A stretch of DNA of 64,000 bases from positions 186,001 to 250,000 of the forward strand of contig NZ_CP014675.1 in NCBI RefSeq assembly GCF_001787335.1, in the 5' to 3' direction. The DNA comes from Kozakia baliensis. Lineage in GTDB: Bacteria > Pseudomonadota > Alphaproteobacteria > Acetobacterales > Acetobacteraceae. Under the pieces are notes generated by a model. The model was not told the DNA's origin. It did no database searches and worked only from the letters and a program-made list of their open reading frames with translations. The number at the start of each line of letters is the position of its first letter. The stretch's first letter is position 1. Of this stretch, positions 28,623 to 38,365 are shown one piece after another. Both the position numbers and the translations under genes were made by a program.

Positions 28623-29648
28623 ATGAACGGTCAGGCACTTCGTAATAGCCGCCTAGGTCTACGATTAAGCCAAGGTGAACTAAAAGATGAGCTAAATCGC
28701 CGACTCGGTAGAAGCTATGACAAACCCAAAATAAGCCGTTGGGAGAATGATAAAGAACCAATTCCTGACGACGTCGCTGAAACAGTCGAGAATATGATCG
28801 GCGCAATTCAGGAGGCAGCACGCGTCCTTGTCTTAGCGAATCAAAAAGGTGGGGTCGGAAAAACCACCTCCTCCCTCAATCTTGCTTACGCGCTCTCGTC
28901 TCTCGGTGCTCGTGTTCTGCTGATTGACATGGACCCTCAAGCAACCGCGACAGCTGGACTTTTAGCCGGTGCAAATGTTGATTTATACCACCAGGGAAAA
29001 ACTACGGCCCATCTGATATTGAGCGGGAAGGCAGTTGCAGATGTCCTTGTCCCCGCGAGGATTTTACCTAATGGACGACATTTGCCCTTCGACTTCATAG
29101 CAAGTCACATTGATCTAGCAGAAACTGACGGGAAACGAGAGCCTGGCTTCGATGCAGCGCTCCGTGAAGCTTTGGAGCCAGTTCGATCGGACTACGATTG
29201 GGTCGTAATCGATGCCCCCCCTAACCTAGGGATGCTCACATGGATGAGCTTAGCAGCTGCCGATGAAGCTATCGTACCAGTTCGGACCGAGCCTTACGAC
29301 ACTATGGGTGTAGGACTTATTATTGGAACCATTGGAAAGATCCAACGTCGTCTCAATCCAAGCCTACGGTTATCAGGAATTCTTCCAACTCAGTACAGTT
29401 CAAGAAAGTCAGTAGACCGCGAAGTGCTCCAGCATTTGTGTTTGATGATGAAAGACCGGGCACCCGTTTTACAACCCGTTCCTGTTAGTGCCGTCTATGG
29501 CCATGCCGCGCGCGCGGGTCGTATCGCTTTGGAGGCCTCACCTTCAGCGAACGCCACGTTGCCTTACCTAAATCTCGCGAAAGCTCTTCAGACAAGAATG
29601 GATCTGCCACTCGCTGAAACAGAAAATCTGGAAGAAGTGTCGTCATGA
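28623..29648 (+). CDS. parA: ParA partition ATPase with N-terminal HTH
   Basis: 341 residues from the ATG at 28623, chosen because a strong GGAGG lies 8 bp upstream; an ATG at 28590 would add 11 residues. An XRE-like HTH forms residues 1-50 (NSRLGLRLSQGELKDELNRRLG...KPKISRWENDKEP). The Walker-type ATPase shows deviant Walker A KGGVGKTT (~76), IDMDPQATAT (~103) and VVIDAPPNLGML (~200). This build (HTH plus ATPase) is type Ia ParA, which both segregates plasmids over the nucleoid and represses its own operon. The next gene, parB, starts 4 bp inside its stop (ATGA). Base composition here is lower in GC than the downstream backbone. Confidence 0.93.
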   Translation: MNGQALRNSRLGLRLSQGELKDELNRRLGRSYDKPKISRWENDKEPIPDDVAETVENMIGAIQEAARVLVLANQKGGVGKTTSSLNLAYALSSLGARVLLIDMDPQATATAGLLAGANVDLYHQGKTTAHLILSGKAVADVLVPARILPNGRHLPFDFIASHIDLAETDGKREPGFDAALREALEPVRSDYDWVVIDAPPNLGMLTWMSLAAADEAIVPVRTEPYDTMGVGLIIGTIGKIQRRLNPSLRLSGILPTQYSSRKSVDREVLQHLCLMMKDRAPVLQPVPVSAVYGHAARAGRIALEASPSANATLPYLNLAKALQTRMDLPLAETENLEEVSS

Positions 29649-30547
29649 CGACCAAGCGAAAGCCGAAGATTCCGTCACCAATTCTTGGTGTTGCAGCTGG
29701 TCTTGTTTCCGAAGCGAGTAGTGATTTTATCCGCAAAGGGAGTCGCTTCCGGCACACATTTGAAGTTGAGGTGAGCAATACTGCCCCGGACACGGAACAA
29801 CCCAGGAAAACCTTTGATCAGGAGGCAATTACTAAACTAGCCGAAACCATGGATGCCGAAGGCCAACTTCAACCTGTCCTTGTTAGACAGGCAGCGCCGG
29901 GTATCCTACACCCTAAATGGGTGATCGTTGCGGGTGAGCGCCGTTGGCGTGCGGCAAAATCGCTCGGCTGGAATACGCTTCTTGCCATTGAACATGATGG
30001 CGATCCAGAAATTGCATCGCTTCTAGAAAATCTTCAGAGAGTGGATTTAAATCCACAAGAAGAAGCCACAGCCATCAACCGTTTGATCACACAAAAAGGA
30101 TGGTCGCAGACGCAAGCGGCAGAGGCTCTCGGAAAAAGCCGTGGTGAAGTCAGCGCTATTCTTAAAATTCTTACACTACCGCCTGAAGTATTAAATGAAC
30201 TTGCGTCAGAACGTGCTGTGGCAAGAAACGCGCTCGTTGAACTTGCGCGTATCCAAGACCCGAACCGACGCAACGAACTGATCGAGCAAGCAAAATCGGG
30301 GCAGCTGACAGTCAAAGCTATTCGTCTTGGAAAGTTCGACGGGATTTCTGGTCCGGAGCAGCAAACAGGCAGAATACGGGGGTTCACATTCGGGGCTGTC
30401 GAAAAAATGGCTCGTCGTTTAAGCCAAGTTCGCGCTCAGCATGTAGACCTTAGCCCGCTCGATCGCACTCGACTCCAAATGCTCAGGGCCGAAATTGACC
30501 AAATACTCGATGCGGGCCTTGGTTTCGACGAGGAAGAGAATCGTTGA
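29645..30547 (+). CDS. parB: ParB/RepB centromere-binding partition protein
   Basis: A 300-aa ParB. The ParB N-terminal domain shows GQLQPVLVRQ (~75), VIVAGERRWRAAKSLGWNTL (~93-112) and LLENLQRVDLNPQEEATAINRLI (~127-149). The HTH reads WSQTQAAEALGKSRGEVSAILKILTLP (~153-179). It binds parS sites and stimulates ParA. It is translationally coupled to parA. Likely binding sites are the two palindromes upstream of parA, by position only. Confidence 0.93.
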   Translation: MTTKRKPKIPSPILGVAAGLVSEASSDFIRKGSRFRHTFEVEVSNTAPDTEQPRKTFDQEAITKLAETMDAEGQLQPVLVRQAAPGILHPKWVIVAGERRWRAAKSLGWNTLLAIEHDGDPEIASLLENLQRVDLNPQEEATAINRLITQKGWSQTQAAEALGKSRGEVSAILKILTLPPEVLNELASERAVARNALVELARIQDPNRRNELIEQAKSGQLTVKAIRLGKFDGISGPEQQTGRIRGFTFGAVEKMARRLSQVRAQHVDLSPLDRTRLQMLRAEIDQILDAGLGFDEEENR

Positions 30548-30613
30548 CCATTTTCTCCTCTATCTCTCTTACTATTCGGAACTTCGCGCACATTCGATAG
30601 GGGGTCGTAAGCC

Positions 30614-31447
30614 ATGGCTGGAGATGAGGCCGATCTGTTCGTAGACTCCCTCGTAGGAGCTCCTTTGAAGGATGATCGCGCGCTTATGGAGTTTCCATTT
30701 TTCAGTATTCAAAAACAACCCCGAATGGAGCCTCTAATTTATGACGACGGCAGGACGCAAATTACAATCGAGCCTGGCCCAAAGGGACTGGCCACTATTT
30801 GGGATAAGGACGTTCTGCTCTACGTTGTCTCACTGATTAACGAACGGATTGAGCGCGGAATGGATGTGGATCATACCGTTCGCTTCGCTGCTCACGATCT
30901 CCTTCGCGTCACCGGTCGCGGAACCGGGAAACGTAGCTACGAACTGCTATTGGATGCTCTGTTCCGGCTTCGATCAACCAATATCATGACCTCGATTGAA
31001 TCGGCCGATGAAAGAGATCGGCGAGGGTTCGGCTGGATCGAAACTTGGCGTGTCGTCGAGCGAAAAACGTCGACTGGCCGAAAAATTATGGCAGCGATCG
31101 AAATCACTCTAAATGACTGGATGTTTCGCGCTCTCGTTAAAGAGCGGCGTGTACTGACCATTAATCCGACCTATTTCGATCTGGAGAGCGGACTTTGTCG
31201 CCGGTTATATGAAATAGGTCGCAAACATCTCGGCAACCAAGATGTTTGGCAAATCAGTCTTGAAAAGCTCGCGAAAAAAATAGGAACATCCCGCGAACTA
31301 CGCTTTTTCAAACGAGATCTTCTGAAAATAATCAAGGACGACGCTATTCCCGATTATAAATTATCCTTAGAGGTCGGACCAAGAGGCGGAAGGCCAGTCG
31401 TCATATTTGAACACCGTAAAAGTAATGACACCGTCGTCGCTGGCTGA
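30614..31447 (+). CDS. repA: Plasmid replication initiator (RPA/RepA family)
   Basis: A 277-aa protein with the hallmarks of the plasmid replication initiator A family: FPFFSIQKQPR, then the duplex DNA-binding winged-helix regions ATIWDKDVLLYVVSLINERIERG (~58-80) and RYTIRFAAHDLLRVTGRGTGKRSYELLLDALFRLRST-like sequence (~85-120), and the second domain YFDLESGLCRRLYEIGRKHLG. It binds iterons and loads the replication machinery. The first iteron starts three bases after its stop codon, and seven more follow, which ties gene and origin together. It sits 67 bp behind parB, forming a parA-parB-repA unit. The ATG at 30614 is preceded by GGGGGTCG. Confidence 0.88.
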   Translation: MAGDEADLFVDSLVGAPLKDDRALMEFPFFSIQKQPRMEPLIYDDGRTQITIEPGPKGLATIWDKDVLLYVVSLINERIERGMDVDHTVRFAAHDLLRVTGRGTGKRSYELLLDALFRLRSTNIMTSIESADERDRRGFGWIETWRVVERKTSTGRKIMAAIEITLNDWMFRALVKERRVLTINPTYFDLESGLCRRLYEIGRKHLGNQDVWQISLEKLAKKIGTSRELRFFKRDLLKIIKDDAIPDYKLSLEVGPRGGRPVVIFEHRKSNDTVVAG

Positions 31448-31449
31448 TG

Positions 31450-31542
31450 TGTGCGCGATGTTCCGATCGTCGGTCCTGGATAACGGCTTCGAAACATCAG
31501 CCCACATAAAGACCTCGACATTCACCGTGCGCGATATTCCGA
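31450..31542 (+). repeat. Iterons 1 and 2 (direct orientation)
   Basis: TGTGCGCGATGTTCCGA at 31450-31466 and CGTGCGCGATATTCCGA at 31526-31542. The first begins right after the rep stop codon. The third direct iteron (32452-32468) lies beyond the IS; without the IS it would follow the second at 80 bp, similar to the 76-bp step between the first two. Confidence 0.85.
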
Positions 31543-31589
31543 CCTTTTCAGCCCCTAACGCCGGATCGCCCTTAATTAGCCAATGCTAA

Positions 31590-32431
31590 GGCCTGTTATC
31601 ATTTGATCCAGTCTGCTGCGGCAGCGATGTGAATGACCGCGAGGAACGAAGTTGCTGTTTTTTCGTATCTGGTTGCGACAGCGCGCCATTCCTTGAGGCG
31701 AGTCCAGAAGTTCTCAACGAGATGCCGGCACCGATAGGCCCATTTTGGGTAGGTGACCGCCTCATCGCGTCGTTTCACAGGAATGGCGGGCCGGGCTCCC
31801 ATGTCCCATATCCGCTCACGAAAGGCGTTTGGACGCGAAGTCCTTCTCCGCCAGGACCTACAGGGAAATGGCAGGAAGGCTGTCGAGCATGGCTGGCGCC
31901 AATGTCGGTTCATGGGCCTGGCCGAGCGCCAGAGCAAAGCCAAGCGCCTTTCCATGTCCGTCTGCTATCACGCAGACTTTTGTGCCATAGCCATCGCGAG
32001 AGCGGCCAAGTGCTTCACGATGGTCTCGCTCTTCGAAAGAGCCCCCTTTTTGGGGGCTCCCGCCGCCTTGTGGTGAGCTCTGATATTCGTGCCATCCAGA
32101 AAAGTCATGCCGAGTGCTACTCCCTGTTGGTCCTGAACCAGTTCGAGCAGCCGTTCCTACACACCCAGTTTCGCCCAGCTGGATGAAAAGCTGTGCCGCG
32201 CGCCACCATGGCCCCAGTTCAGTGGGGCTGCTCCGCCATTTCGCGCCATTCTCGTGACGCCAGGAAATCGCTTCTATCGTGCGCCGCAGATCATGTGGCG
32301 GCGTCTTGCCCCTCGGGCGAACCGCCTCAATCAGAGGTTCCCAGATCACCCACGTCCCGTTCGTGAAAGTGCCGGTTTCGTCTCCTTCTCCATCCCTACA
32401 ATATGGGAAGAATTTCAAGATCTAACAGGCC
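31590..32431 (-). mobile_element. IS5-family (IS427-type) element inside the iteron array
   Basis: 842 bp, with GGCCTGTTA ends in inverted orientation and a 4-bp target duplication CTAA (31586-31589 and 32432-32435). The duplication shows a simple and fairly recent insertion. The plasmid evidently tolerates the split origin, assuming this replicon is the one in use. Confidence 0.88.
31599..32418 (-). CDS. IS427-type IS5 transposase encoded in two overlapping frames
   Basis: The first frame (32418-31858, 186 aa) begins near the right end of the element. It carries WVIWEPLIEAVRPRGKTPPHDLRRTIEAISWRHENGAKWRSSP and the region around RDGYGTKVCVIADGHGKALGF. The second frame (31955-31599, 118 aa) carries DMGARPAIPVKRRDEAVTYPKWAYRCRHLVENFWTRLKEWRAVATRYEKTATSFLAVI, with the catalytic Glu region. 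The ~100-bp overlap fits the programmed frameshift used by many IS427-group elements to make one transposase, though decay cannot be excluded. Confidence 0.75.
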
Positions 32432-32585
32432 CTAATCCGAGCATGCATCACTGTGCGCGATGTTCCGATCTCTATTTTTCTATAAAGCATAAAACGAAGG
32501 CAACCCACGATTTTCCTTGCAGGTCGTAAGAGGCAGCCTCACTCGCTAGGACCTTCAGCAGTGTAATAATCGCCTGGACCATCAG

Positions 32586-32594
32586 TTATCCACA
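32586..32594 (+). promoter_or_regulatory. DnaA box
   Basis: TTATCCACA, a perfect match to the DnaA-box consensus, 17 bp before the block of five inverted iterons. Confidence 0.8.
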
Positions 32595-32610
32595 GGATGC
32601 CTTCTCGAAA

Positions 32611-32716
32611 CGGAATATCGCGCACATTCAATCGGAATATCGCGTACACACAAACGGAATATCGCGCACAAATACTATCAGAACATCGCGCACGCATCTT
32701 CGGAATATCGCACACA
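32611..32716 (-). repeat. Five inverted iterons
   Basis: Units read CGGAATATCGCGCACA (with small variants such as CAGAACATCGCGCACG) at 32611, 32633, 32655, 32679 and 32701. Spacing is 22, 22, 24 and 22 bp. They are the reverse complement of the three direct copies near the rep gene. Expected to bind RepA and control initiation. Confidence 0.9.
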
Positions 32717-32833
32717 AAACTATGCCATAACCACATGATATATAATTGTTATTCCGCCCTATAACTTTTTAACAACTTAAAATAACTCTTTAACTCCTAT
32801 CCTGAGGATAAATTCCTCTCAGATATCAAAATG

Positions 32834-32851
32834 CCCGCCACCTATGGCGGG
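32834..32851. terminator. Stem-loop downstream of the origin
   Basis: CCCGCCA-CCTA-TGGCGGG, a 7-bp GC-rich stem with a 4-base loop. No strong T-run follows, so termination is only likely. It marks the boundary between the AT-rich origin and the next segment. Confidence 0.45.
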
Positions 32852-33714
32852 AACTTGTTGATCAGGGCTTTACTTGGAATATAGTATTGTCCGGAAATGG
32901 TTGACGGCACGACAGGGCATTTTCATGAAGCCAAATCTTTTATGATGTATCACACCACCTCTTGAACTTAAACTTACCCGCCTTTTTCTCGCTGATACAT
33001 GGTCACCTGTGGGGCGAGATGCCCTATTTGTTTGGACCCTCCTGGATGCCAAACCGCGACTGACTGTCACGATCCGCTGGCTCAGGGAAATACAGGAGCT
33101 CCCGTATAATCAGACCGGTAGGGAAACCAGTTTGAAGGGTCTTCCTGTTAGTCTTGCTGTTTCGTATTTCTCACGCTTGAGCGGGATGCTATCGCCATAG
33201 AGGCGCTACTCGTCACACTACGCACAACCAGTCCAGCCGAACGGCAAATCAACTTGCTGAAAATGATCAAACGCACCATTTTCAGCAGGGTCAGTTTCTC
33301 ACTTCGTCTGACGCCCGAAGGATTGGATCGATATGGAGGAAGAGGGGAGCGCTTTTGCCAGAATTACAATGCTTCGGGCTTTGCTCGTGAGGTCACCGCC
33401 GGCACGATACGTATCGTCACTTAAAACTACATCAGCCGGGTCGTTGATGATTAATCGAACGATTGTTTTGTAAAGATGCGATCGAATTCGTGAGTAGGAA
33501 CTGGTGACTCCAAGAGGTCCGCTTCATTCAGAAGAATGAGAAGGACAGTCAACAGGCACATCAGACCGCCGCGATGGCCGGGATGGCAGAAAAGGGAAGT
33601 GAAAAATCAGCATCATACTGATTTTCCGCCCCGATCGATCTGCCAGCCTGCCGCAGCATGATCCGATGATGCCGTAAGCGTCACCGGGTGCGGACGGCTG
33701 TCCGGAGCCCGGGC
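32852..33714. other. Stretch with IS debris only
   Basis: No intact gene. At 33197-33425 one plus-strand frame reads IEALLVTLRTTSPAERQINLLKMIKRTIFSRVSF and on to a stop, which resembles the C-terminus of an ISL3-type transposase. Inside it an 11-bp inverted repeat (TGCTGAAAATG, 33255-33265, and its complement at 33277-33287) can form a hairpin. The remainder (32870-33190 and 33430-33710) shows nothing recognisable. Confidence 0.45.
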
Positions 33715-35849
33715 ATGAGCCTGTCTTTCTCCACGCAAACGAGCCTTTTCGACAGCACCGCCCTGAGCGGCGGCAGCGCCCACGAATTCTGGGGCGCGCT
33801 GGAAGGCGACGAAGAAATCATCGCGATCCCGGACGCCGAACCGGTCCGCGTTCCCCGTGCCGATTTCCGCCTCACCAGCACACGCGACCTCGGCATCGGG
33901 TAGAAAGCCCGCGCGGCCGAGACGATCAAGGCGATCGCGTTGCTCCGCGAACTGGAGCACGAACAACGCAACGCCACCGAGGCCGAACAGGCCGCGCTGA
34001 TGAAGTTCACCAGCTTCGGGGCCGGGGAGCTTGCCAACAATCTGTTCCCCCATGGCGGCGATGCTTTTCCGAAGGGCTGGGAAGTTCTCGGCGTGGAACT
34101 GCACCGTGTCACCACCGAAGACGAGCGTCGCGCGCTGGCCCGTTCGACGCAATATGCGCATTACACGCCCGAATGGCTGGTGCGCGCGCTTTGGACCGTA
34201 GTCACGGCAATGGACTTTAGGGGCGGGGTGGTGCTCGAGCCTGGCTGCGGCAGCGGAATGTTCATGGCGCTGCGACCGGGGACTCTTGAAGGAAAGATCG
34301 CTTTCACCGCGATCGAGAACGATCCGGTCACGGCCCGGATCGCCCGTCAACTGTTTCCCAATCAATGGATCCGCCAGGAGGATTTCACCCGCGCGGATCT
34401 CAGCGAGCGCTACGAGCTGGTCATCGGCAACCCGCCCTTCAGTTCGCGCACGGTGCGCGGTCCCGACGCCTTGGGGCGTCTCGGCCTGTCGCTGCACGAC
34501 TATTTCATCGCGCGCTCCATTTCGCGCCTGAAACCCGGCGGCATCGGCGTGTTCGTCACCTCGCGCTATACGCTCGACAAAAAGGACGAGACCGCGCGGC
34601 GCAAGCTCGCCGAAGACGCTGATCTTCTCGGCGCGGTGCGCTTGCCGGCCGGGGTGATGAACGACGATGCCGGCACCGAGGTGGTGATCGACGTGCTGGT
34701 GTTCCGTCGTCGCGCGATCGGCGATCTCCCGGGTGAGACGGCATGGCTGTCGGTCGATGCGGTACCGGACAGCGACCGGGGGGAGGGGCCTCTGGTGATC
34801 AATCGCCTGTTCCTCGACCGTCCCGATTGGGTGCTGGGTCGACACGACTGGACCACGACCCCGTATGGTCCCGGCTATACCTGCCGGGCCGGGGAGGGGG
34901 ACATCGCTCGCCTTCTTCCGCAGGCCCTGAGCGCTATCGCGTCCGGTGTCGTTTTTCCCGCGCCGGAACTGCTGAGCGCCCAGGCGCTGCTGGCGCGCAA
35001 GACGCTTGCGCCGAAGGACGCGCTGCATCGCGAGGGCTCCTATCTGCTCAAGGGCGGGACGCTGTTTCAGATCGTCGACGGCCTGGCGCAGAAGGTCGCG
35101 ATCCGCACGGCGGGGAGCAAAGAGGGCCTCTATCAGAAGCATGCGCGGATCGTCTCGTCTCTGGTCCCGGTGCGAGACGCTGCGCGGGCGGTGCTGCGGG
35201 CACAGACGGAAAACCTGCCTTTTGCGCGCGCGCAAGGCGATCTGAAACGCGCCTATCAGAATTTCGTCCGCCAGTTCGGCCCGATCAACCAGACGCTGAC
35301 CAGCGTGCGGGTCGACGATGAGACCGGCGAGGAACGCGAAACGCAGCGCCGCCCCAATCTGCAACCGTTCTACGACGATCCCGACGTGTGGCTGGTCTCC
35401 TCGATCGAAGAGTACGACGAGGCACGGGATCTCGGAACGCCGGGACCGATCTTTTCCGAACGCGTGGTGCACGCCCCTGGCGAGCCGGCGATCCACTCCG
35501 CCCACGACGCGCTCGCCGTCTGTCTGCATGAGCAGGGCGGCGTGGAACTGCCGCGCATCGCCGAACTTTTCGGCGCGTCCGAAGCCGATACGCTGCGGGA
35601 ACTGGGCGACGCCGTGTATCTCGACGCCGAAAAAAGCATCCCCGGCCGTGACGTCTGGGTCATGGCCGACGAACTTCTCTCCGGTCCTGTCCGCACCAAA
35701 CTGGCCCGCGCCCGCGAAGCGGCGTTGCGCGACCCACGCCTGACGCGCACGGTGACGGCGTTGGAGGAGGCACAGCCCGACGACCTGCGCCCGTCCGATA
35801 TCACCGCGCGGCTCGGCGCGCCGTGGCTGCCCGTGGCCGATATCGAGGC
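33715..35849 (+). pseudogene. N12-class adenine methylase / DarB-like gene, nonsense-mutated and truncated by IS21
   Basis: Reading frame 1 starts MSLSFSTQTSLFDSTAL at 33715, hits TAG at 33901-33903, and continues in the same frame. It shows FTSFGAGELANNLFP, motif I VLEPGCGSGMFMALRPG (~175) and motif IV VIGNPPFSSRTV (~237). The residue before KARAAETI is usually Trp in the relatives I recall, so TGG to TAG is the likely change. The frame then runs to the left end of IS21 copy 2 at 35849. Family members are usually far longer, with a SNF2-like helicase C-terminal half; that part is absent. A restart at the first Met downstream is possible but would lack the N-terminus and helicase. In phage P1, DarB of this class protects DNA against type I restriction. 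The long antisense frame over it is a shadow. Confidence 0.85.
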
Positions 35850-35935
35850 TGTTGATTTTCACTGAGAACTGACCCGGGTTTTTCATCAGGAATTGACCCA
35901 GCCAGATGCTATTTCAGGCATAGTCGGGCGGGCGG

Positions 35936-36715
35936 TCAAGAAGAGGATCTGTCCTTTCTGTTTTTTGACGCGGCGGTGCTGGCGCGGAACCTGTAGCTGT
36001 CATTTCCTGTCTCGAGGATATGACAGTGATGGGTCAGCCGATCGAGGAGCGCCGTTGTCATCTTCGGGTCACCAAAGACGTCTCCCCATTCACTGAAGCT
36101 CAGATTGGTTGTGATGATGACACTGGTGCGCTCGTAGAGGCGGCTGAGCAGATGGAACAGCAGGGCGCCCCCAGATGCACTGAAGGGGAGATAACCGAGT
36201 TCATCAAGGATCACGAGATCCAGGCGGAGCAGCCTGTCGGCAATCTGCCCGGCCCGGTTGGCGGTCTTTTCCTGTTCGAGCGCATTGACCAGGTCGACCG
36301 TTGACCAGAAGCGCGCCTTCTTGCGGTGATGGGTGATCGCCTGGATGGCCAGCGCGGTCGCCAGGTGGGTTTTTCCGGTTCCCGGACCACCGATCAGCAC
36401 GACATTTTCAGCACGCTCGATGAAGTCCCCGCTATGGAGCTGGCGGACCATGGGCTCGTTGACCTGCGTATTGGCAAAGGAGAACCCGGACAGGTCCTTG
36501 TAGGCAGGGAACCGGGCGGTCTTTGTCTGGTAGGCGATGGAGCGCACTTCGCGTTCGGCCAGTTCCGCCTTCAGGAGTTGTGAGAGGATGGGGATGGCCG
36601 CCTCGAAGGCAGGTGCGCCCTGCTCGATGAGGTCAGCCGTGGCCTGGGACATGCCATACATCCGCAATCCACGGAGCATGACGACAAGTGAAGCAGCGGC
36701 AGGATCATGACGCAT
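35936..36715 (-). CDS. istB: IstB-like AAA+ ATPase of IS21
   Basis: 260 residues from the ATG at 36715 ([22 protein letters not shown]), chosen by its short overlap with istA; an ATG at 36742 is an alternative. Walker A is [14 protein letters not shown] (~107), Walker [14 protein letters not shown] (~167), and the sensor/arginine region runs [45 protein letters not shown]. It forms an ATP-dependent complex on DNA that directs IstA to targets. It is complete, unlike the copy at the window start. Confidence 0.95.
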   Translation of the reverse strand: MRHDPAAASLVVMLRGLRMYGMSQATADLIEQGAPAFEAAIPILSQLLKAELAEREVRSIAYQTKTARFPAYKDLSGFSFANTQVNEPMVRQLHSGDFIERAENVVLIGGPGTGKTHLATALAIQAITHHRKKARFWSTVDLVNALEQEKTANRAGQIADRLLRLDLVILDELGYLPFSASGGALLFHLLSRLYERTSVIITTNLSFSEWGDVFGDPKMTTALLDRLTHHCHILETGNDSYRFRASTAASKNRKDRSSS

Positions 36716-38237
36716 GGCGGCTGTCCCTTCGCAGGATGTCATACCGCCCTGTATCGGCGCACGGTTCATGTTCGAGCACCAGGGCCTGTGGGGCATCGAG
36801 CCGGGGAACCACGGTTCTCTTGGCATCGATCAGGCGATGAAGCGTATTGAGAACATGGGTCTTGGTCGCCACGCCATCTTCAAGAGCCAGTTCAACCGCG
36901 CAGAGGACGGCCTGCTCATCATGCTGCAGCACCAGGGCCAGGATTTCAGCCATTTCCCGGTCGCCTCCAGGCCGCCTGAGCAGTTGATCCTGCAGGGTCC
37001 GGAAGGCAGCTGGCAATTCGGTAAACGGCGCGCCATTGCGCAGGGCGCCCGGTTTGCGCTGGATGACCGCCAGATAATGCCGCCAGTCATACACCGTGCG
37101 GCCTGGCACACCATGCGAACGCGTGATGATCCGGTCATGCACGCACAGAACCCGCCCTTCGGCGATAATGCGCAGCTTGTCAGGATAAACCCGCAGGCTG
37201 ACCGGACGATTGGCAAAGGAGGCCGGCACGCTGTAGCGATTGCCTTCGAACTGGATCAGGCAGGTTGGTGAGACGCGTTTGGTCTGTTCGACAAACCCGT
37301 CAAAGGGACGCCCCGGCACCATGAGGTGAGGACGCTCGCTGGCATGGACCTCGGCGATGCTCCGGGCCAGTTCGATATGCTGCAGCCGTTCCCAGCAGTC
37401 CAGGCAGCGGGCTTCCAGCCAGGCATTCAGTGCCCCCAGATCAGGAAAGGCAGGCAGATCCTGCCAGATATGGCGTCGGGCATCCTGCACGGTCTTCTCG
37501 ATCTGCCCTTTCTCCCATCCCGCTGCCGGATTGCAGAAGGTTGTCTCGAACAGATAATGGCTGGCCAGGGCCATGAAGCGCAGGTTGACCTGACGTGCCT
37601 TGCCAGAGCCAATCCGGTCCACGGCCGTCTTCATGTTATCAAAAATACCCCGCCGCGGCACGCCACCGAGCACGCGGAAGGCCTCGGTAAGCGCATCAAA
37701 AAGCATCTCGTGGGTCTGTAGGGGATAGGCCCTGAGTATGAAGGCCCGGCTGAAGGACAGTTTGGTGTGGGCAACCTGCAGCTTGACGCGATGCCCGGCA
37801 ATCACCGTCCAGTCCTCGCCCCAGTCAAACTGGAAGGCTTCCCCGGGCTGGAAGCACAGGGGCACGAAAACACCCCGGCCCGTTGTCTGGCGTGCCTGGT
37901 GCTGTTCGTGTTTCCACTGCCGGATGAAAGCAGCCACCCGTCCATAGGATCCATCATAACCCAGCGTCACAAGGTCTTCATACAACCGTCGCGCCGTGCG
38001 CCGGTTCTTGCGGGATCGGGCGGCTTCCAGAACCAGCCATCCTCTCAATTTGTCAGCAAACGGGTCCAGTCGGCTGGGACGTTCGGGGACCTGGAACCGC
38101 GGTTCAATGCTCTCTGCCCGGAGATATTTCCGGATCGTATTGCGTGACAGTCCTGTCCGGCGTTCGATCTCGCGGATCGGAAGATGATCCCGGCGATGCC
38201 ACCGGCGGATCACACTCAGAAGCTCCATGTCAATCAC
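36705..38237 (-). CDS. istA: IS21-family transposase IstA, copy 2
   Basis: A 510-aa transposase identical to the one at 330-1862. HTH at the N-terminus, DDE core residues in FQFDWGEDW and IFDNMKTAV, and the Glu region [10 protein letters not shown]. It precedes and overlaps istB. The two identical direct copies of the element are able to recombine, which could delete or invert-free amplify the 33.9-kb stretch between them. Confidence 0.95.
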   Translation of the reverse strand: MIDMELLSVIRRWHRRDHLPIREIERRTGLSRNTIRKYLRAESIEPRFQVPERPSRLDPFADKLRGWLVLEAARSRKNRRTARRLYEDLVTLGYDGSYGRVAAFIRQWKHEQHQARQTTGRGVFVPLCFQPGEAFQFDWGEDWTVIAGHRVKLQVAHTKLSFSRAFILRAYPLQTHEMLFDALTEAFRVLGGVPRRGIFDNMKTAVDRIGSGKARQVNLRFMALASHYLFETTFCNPAAGWEKGQIEKTVQDARRHIWQDLPAFPDLGALNAWLEARCLDCWERLQHIELARSIAEVHASERPHLMVPGRPFDGFVEQTKRVSPTCLIQFEGNRYSVPASFANRPVSLRVYPDKLRIIAEGRVLCVHDRIITRSHGVPGRTVYDWRHYLAVIQRKPGALRNGAPFTELPAAFRTLQDQLLRRPGGDREMAEILALVLQHDEQAVLCAVELALEDGVATKTHVLNTLHRLIDAKRTVVPRLDAPQALVLEHEPCADTGRYDILRRDSRHAS

Positions 38238-38365
38238 TCCAAAAACCCCCAGCAGATGATGCCGGGGAGTGTGAAGGCATGGGTCAAATCTCGATGAAAA
38301 TTTCCGCCCTACCCGGGTCAGTTCTCAGTGAAAATCAACAGCTTACCAATAAAGGAATCGAAACG

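Larger units (their letters stand above)
31450..32820 (+). other. oriV: Plasmid origin of replication (oriV), interrupted by an IS
   Basis: The origin has eight 17-bp iterons of consensus TGTGCGCGATATTCCGA. Three direct copies are at 31450, 31526 and 32452. Five inverted copies start at 32611, 32633, 32655, 32679 and 32701, at 22-24 bp spacing, i.e. two helical turns. A DnaA box lies at 32586-32594 and an AT-rich stretch at 32735-32815. An 842-bp IS5-family element separates the second and third direct iterons. Confidence 0.88.
35850..38340 (-). mobile_element. IS21-family element, copy 2 (complete, 2491 bp)
   Basis: Bounded by TGTTGATTTTCACTGAGAAC at the left and its mirror ending at 38340. 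Both genes are intact. The left flank reads ATCGAGGC and the right flank GCTTACC, so no direct target duplication is present, unlike a simple insertion. It truncates the N12-class methylase gene on its left. Confidence 0.94.

Noticed and set aside
31858-32186. Plus-strand frames across the IS5-family element
   Set aside because: They are shadows of the two-frame transposase on the minus strand.
32611-32716. CRISPR array
   Set aside because: The regular 22-24 bp repeats are iterons next to a rep gene and DnaA box; there are no spacers of CRISPR size and no cas genes.
1966-35849. A functional composite transposon bounded by two IS21 copies
   Set aside because: The stretch contains the plasmid replication origin and truncated genes at both borders, and copy 2 has no target duplication. 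Rearrangement explains it better than transposition of the whole unit.
33613-35886. 757-codon minus-strand open frame
   Set aside because: It lies antisense to the N12-class methylase, whose motifs are clear. The reading is Arg/Ala/His-rich without domains, typical of a GC-rich shadow.
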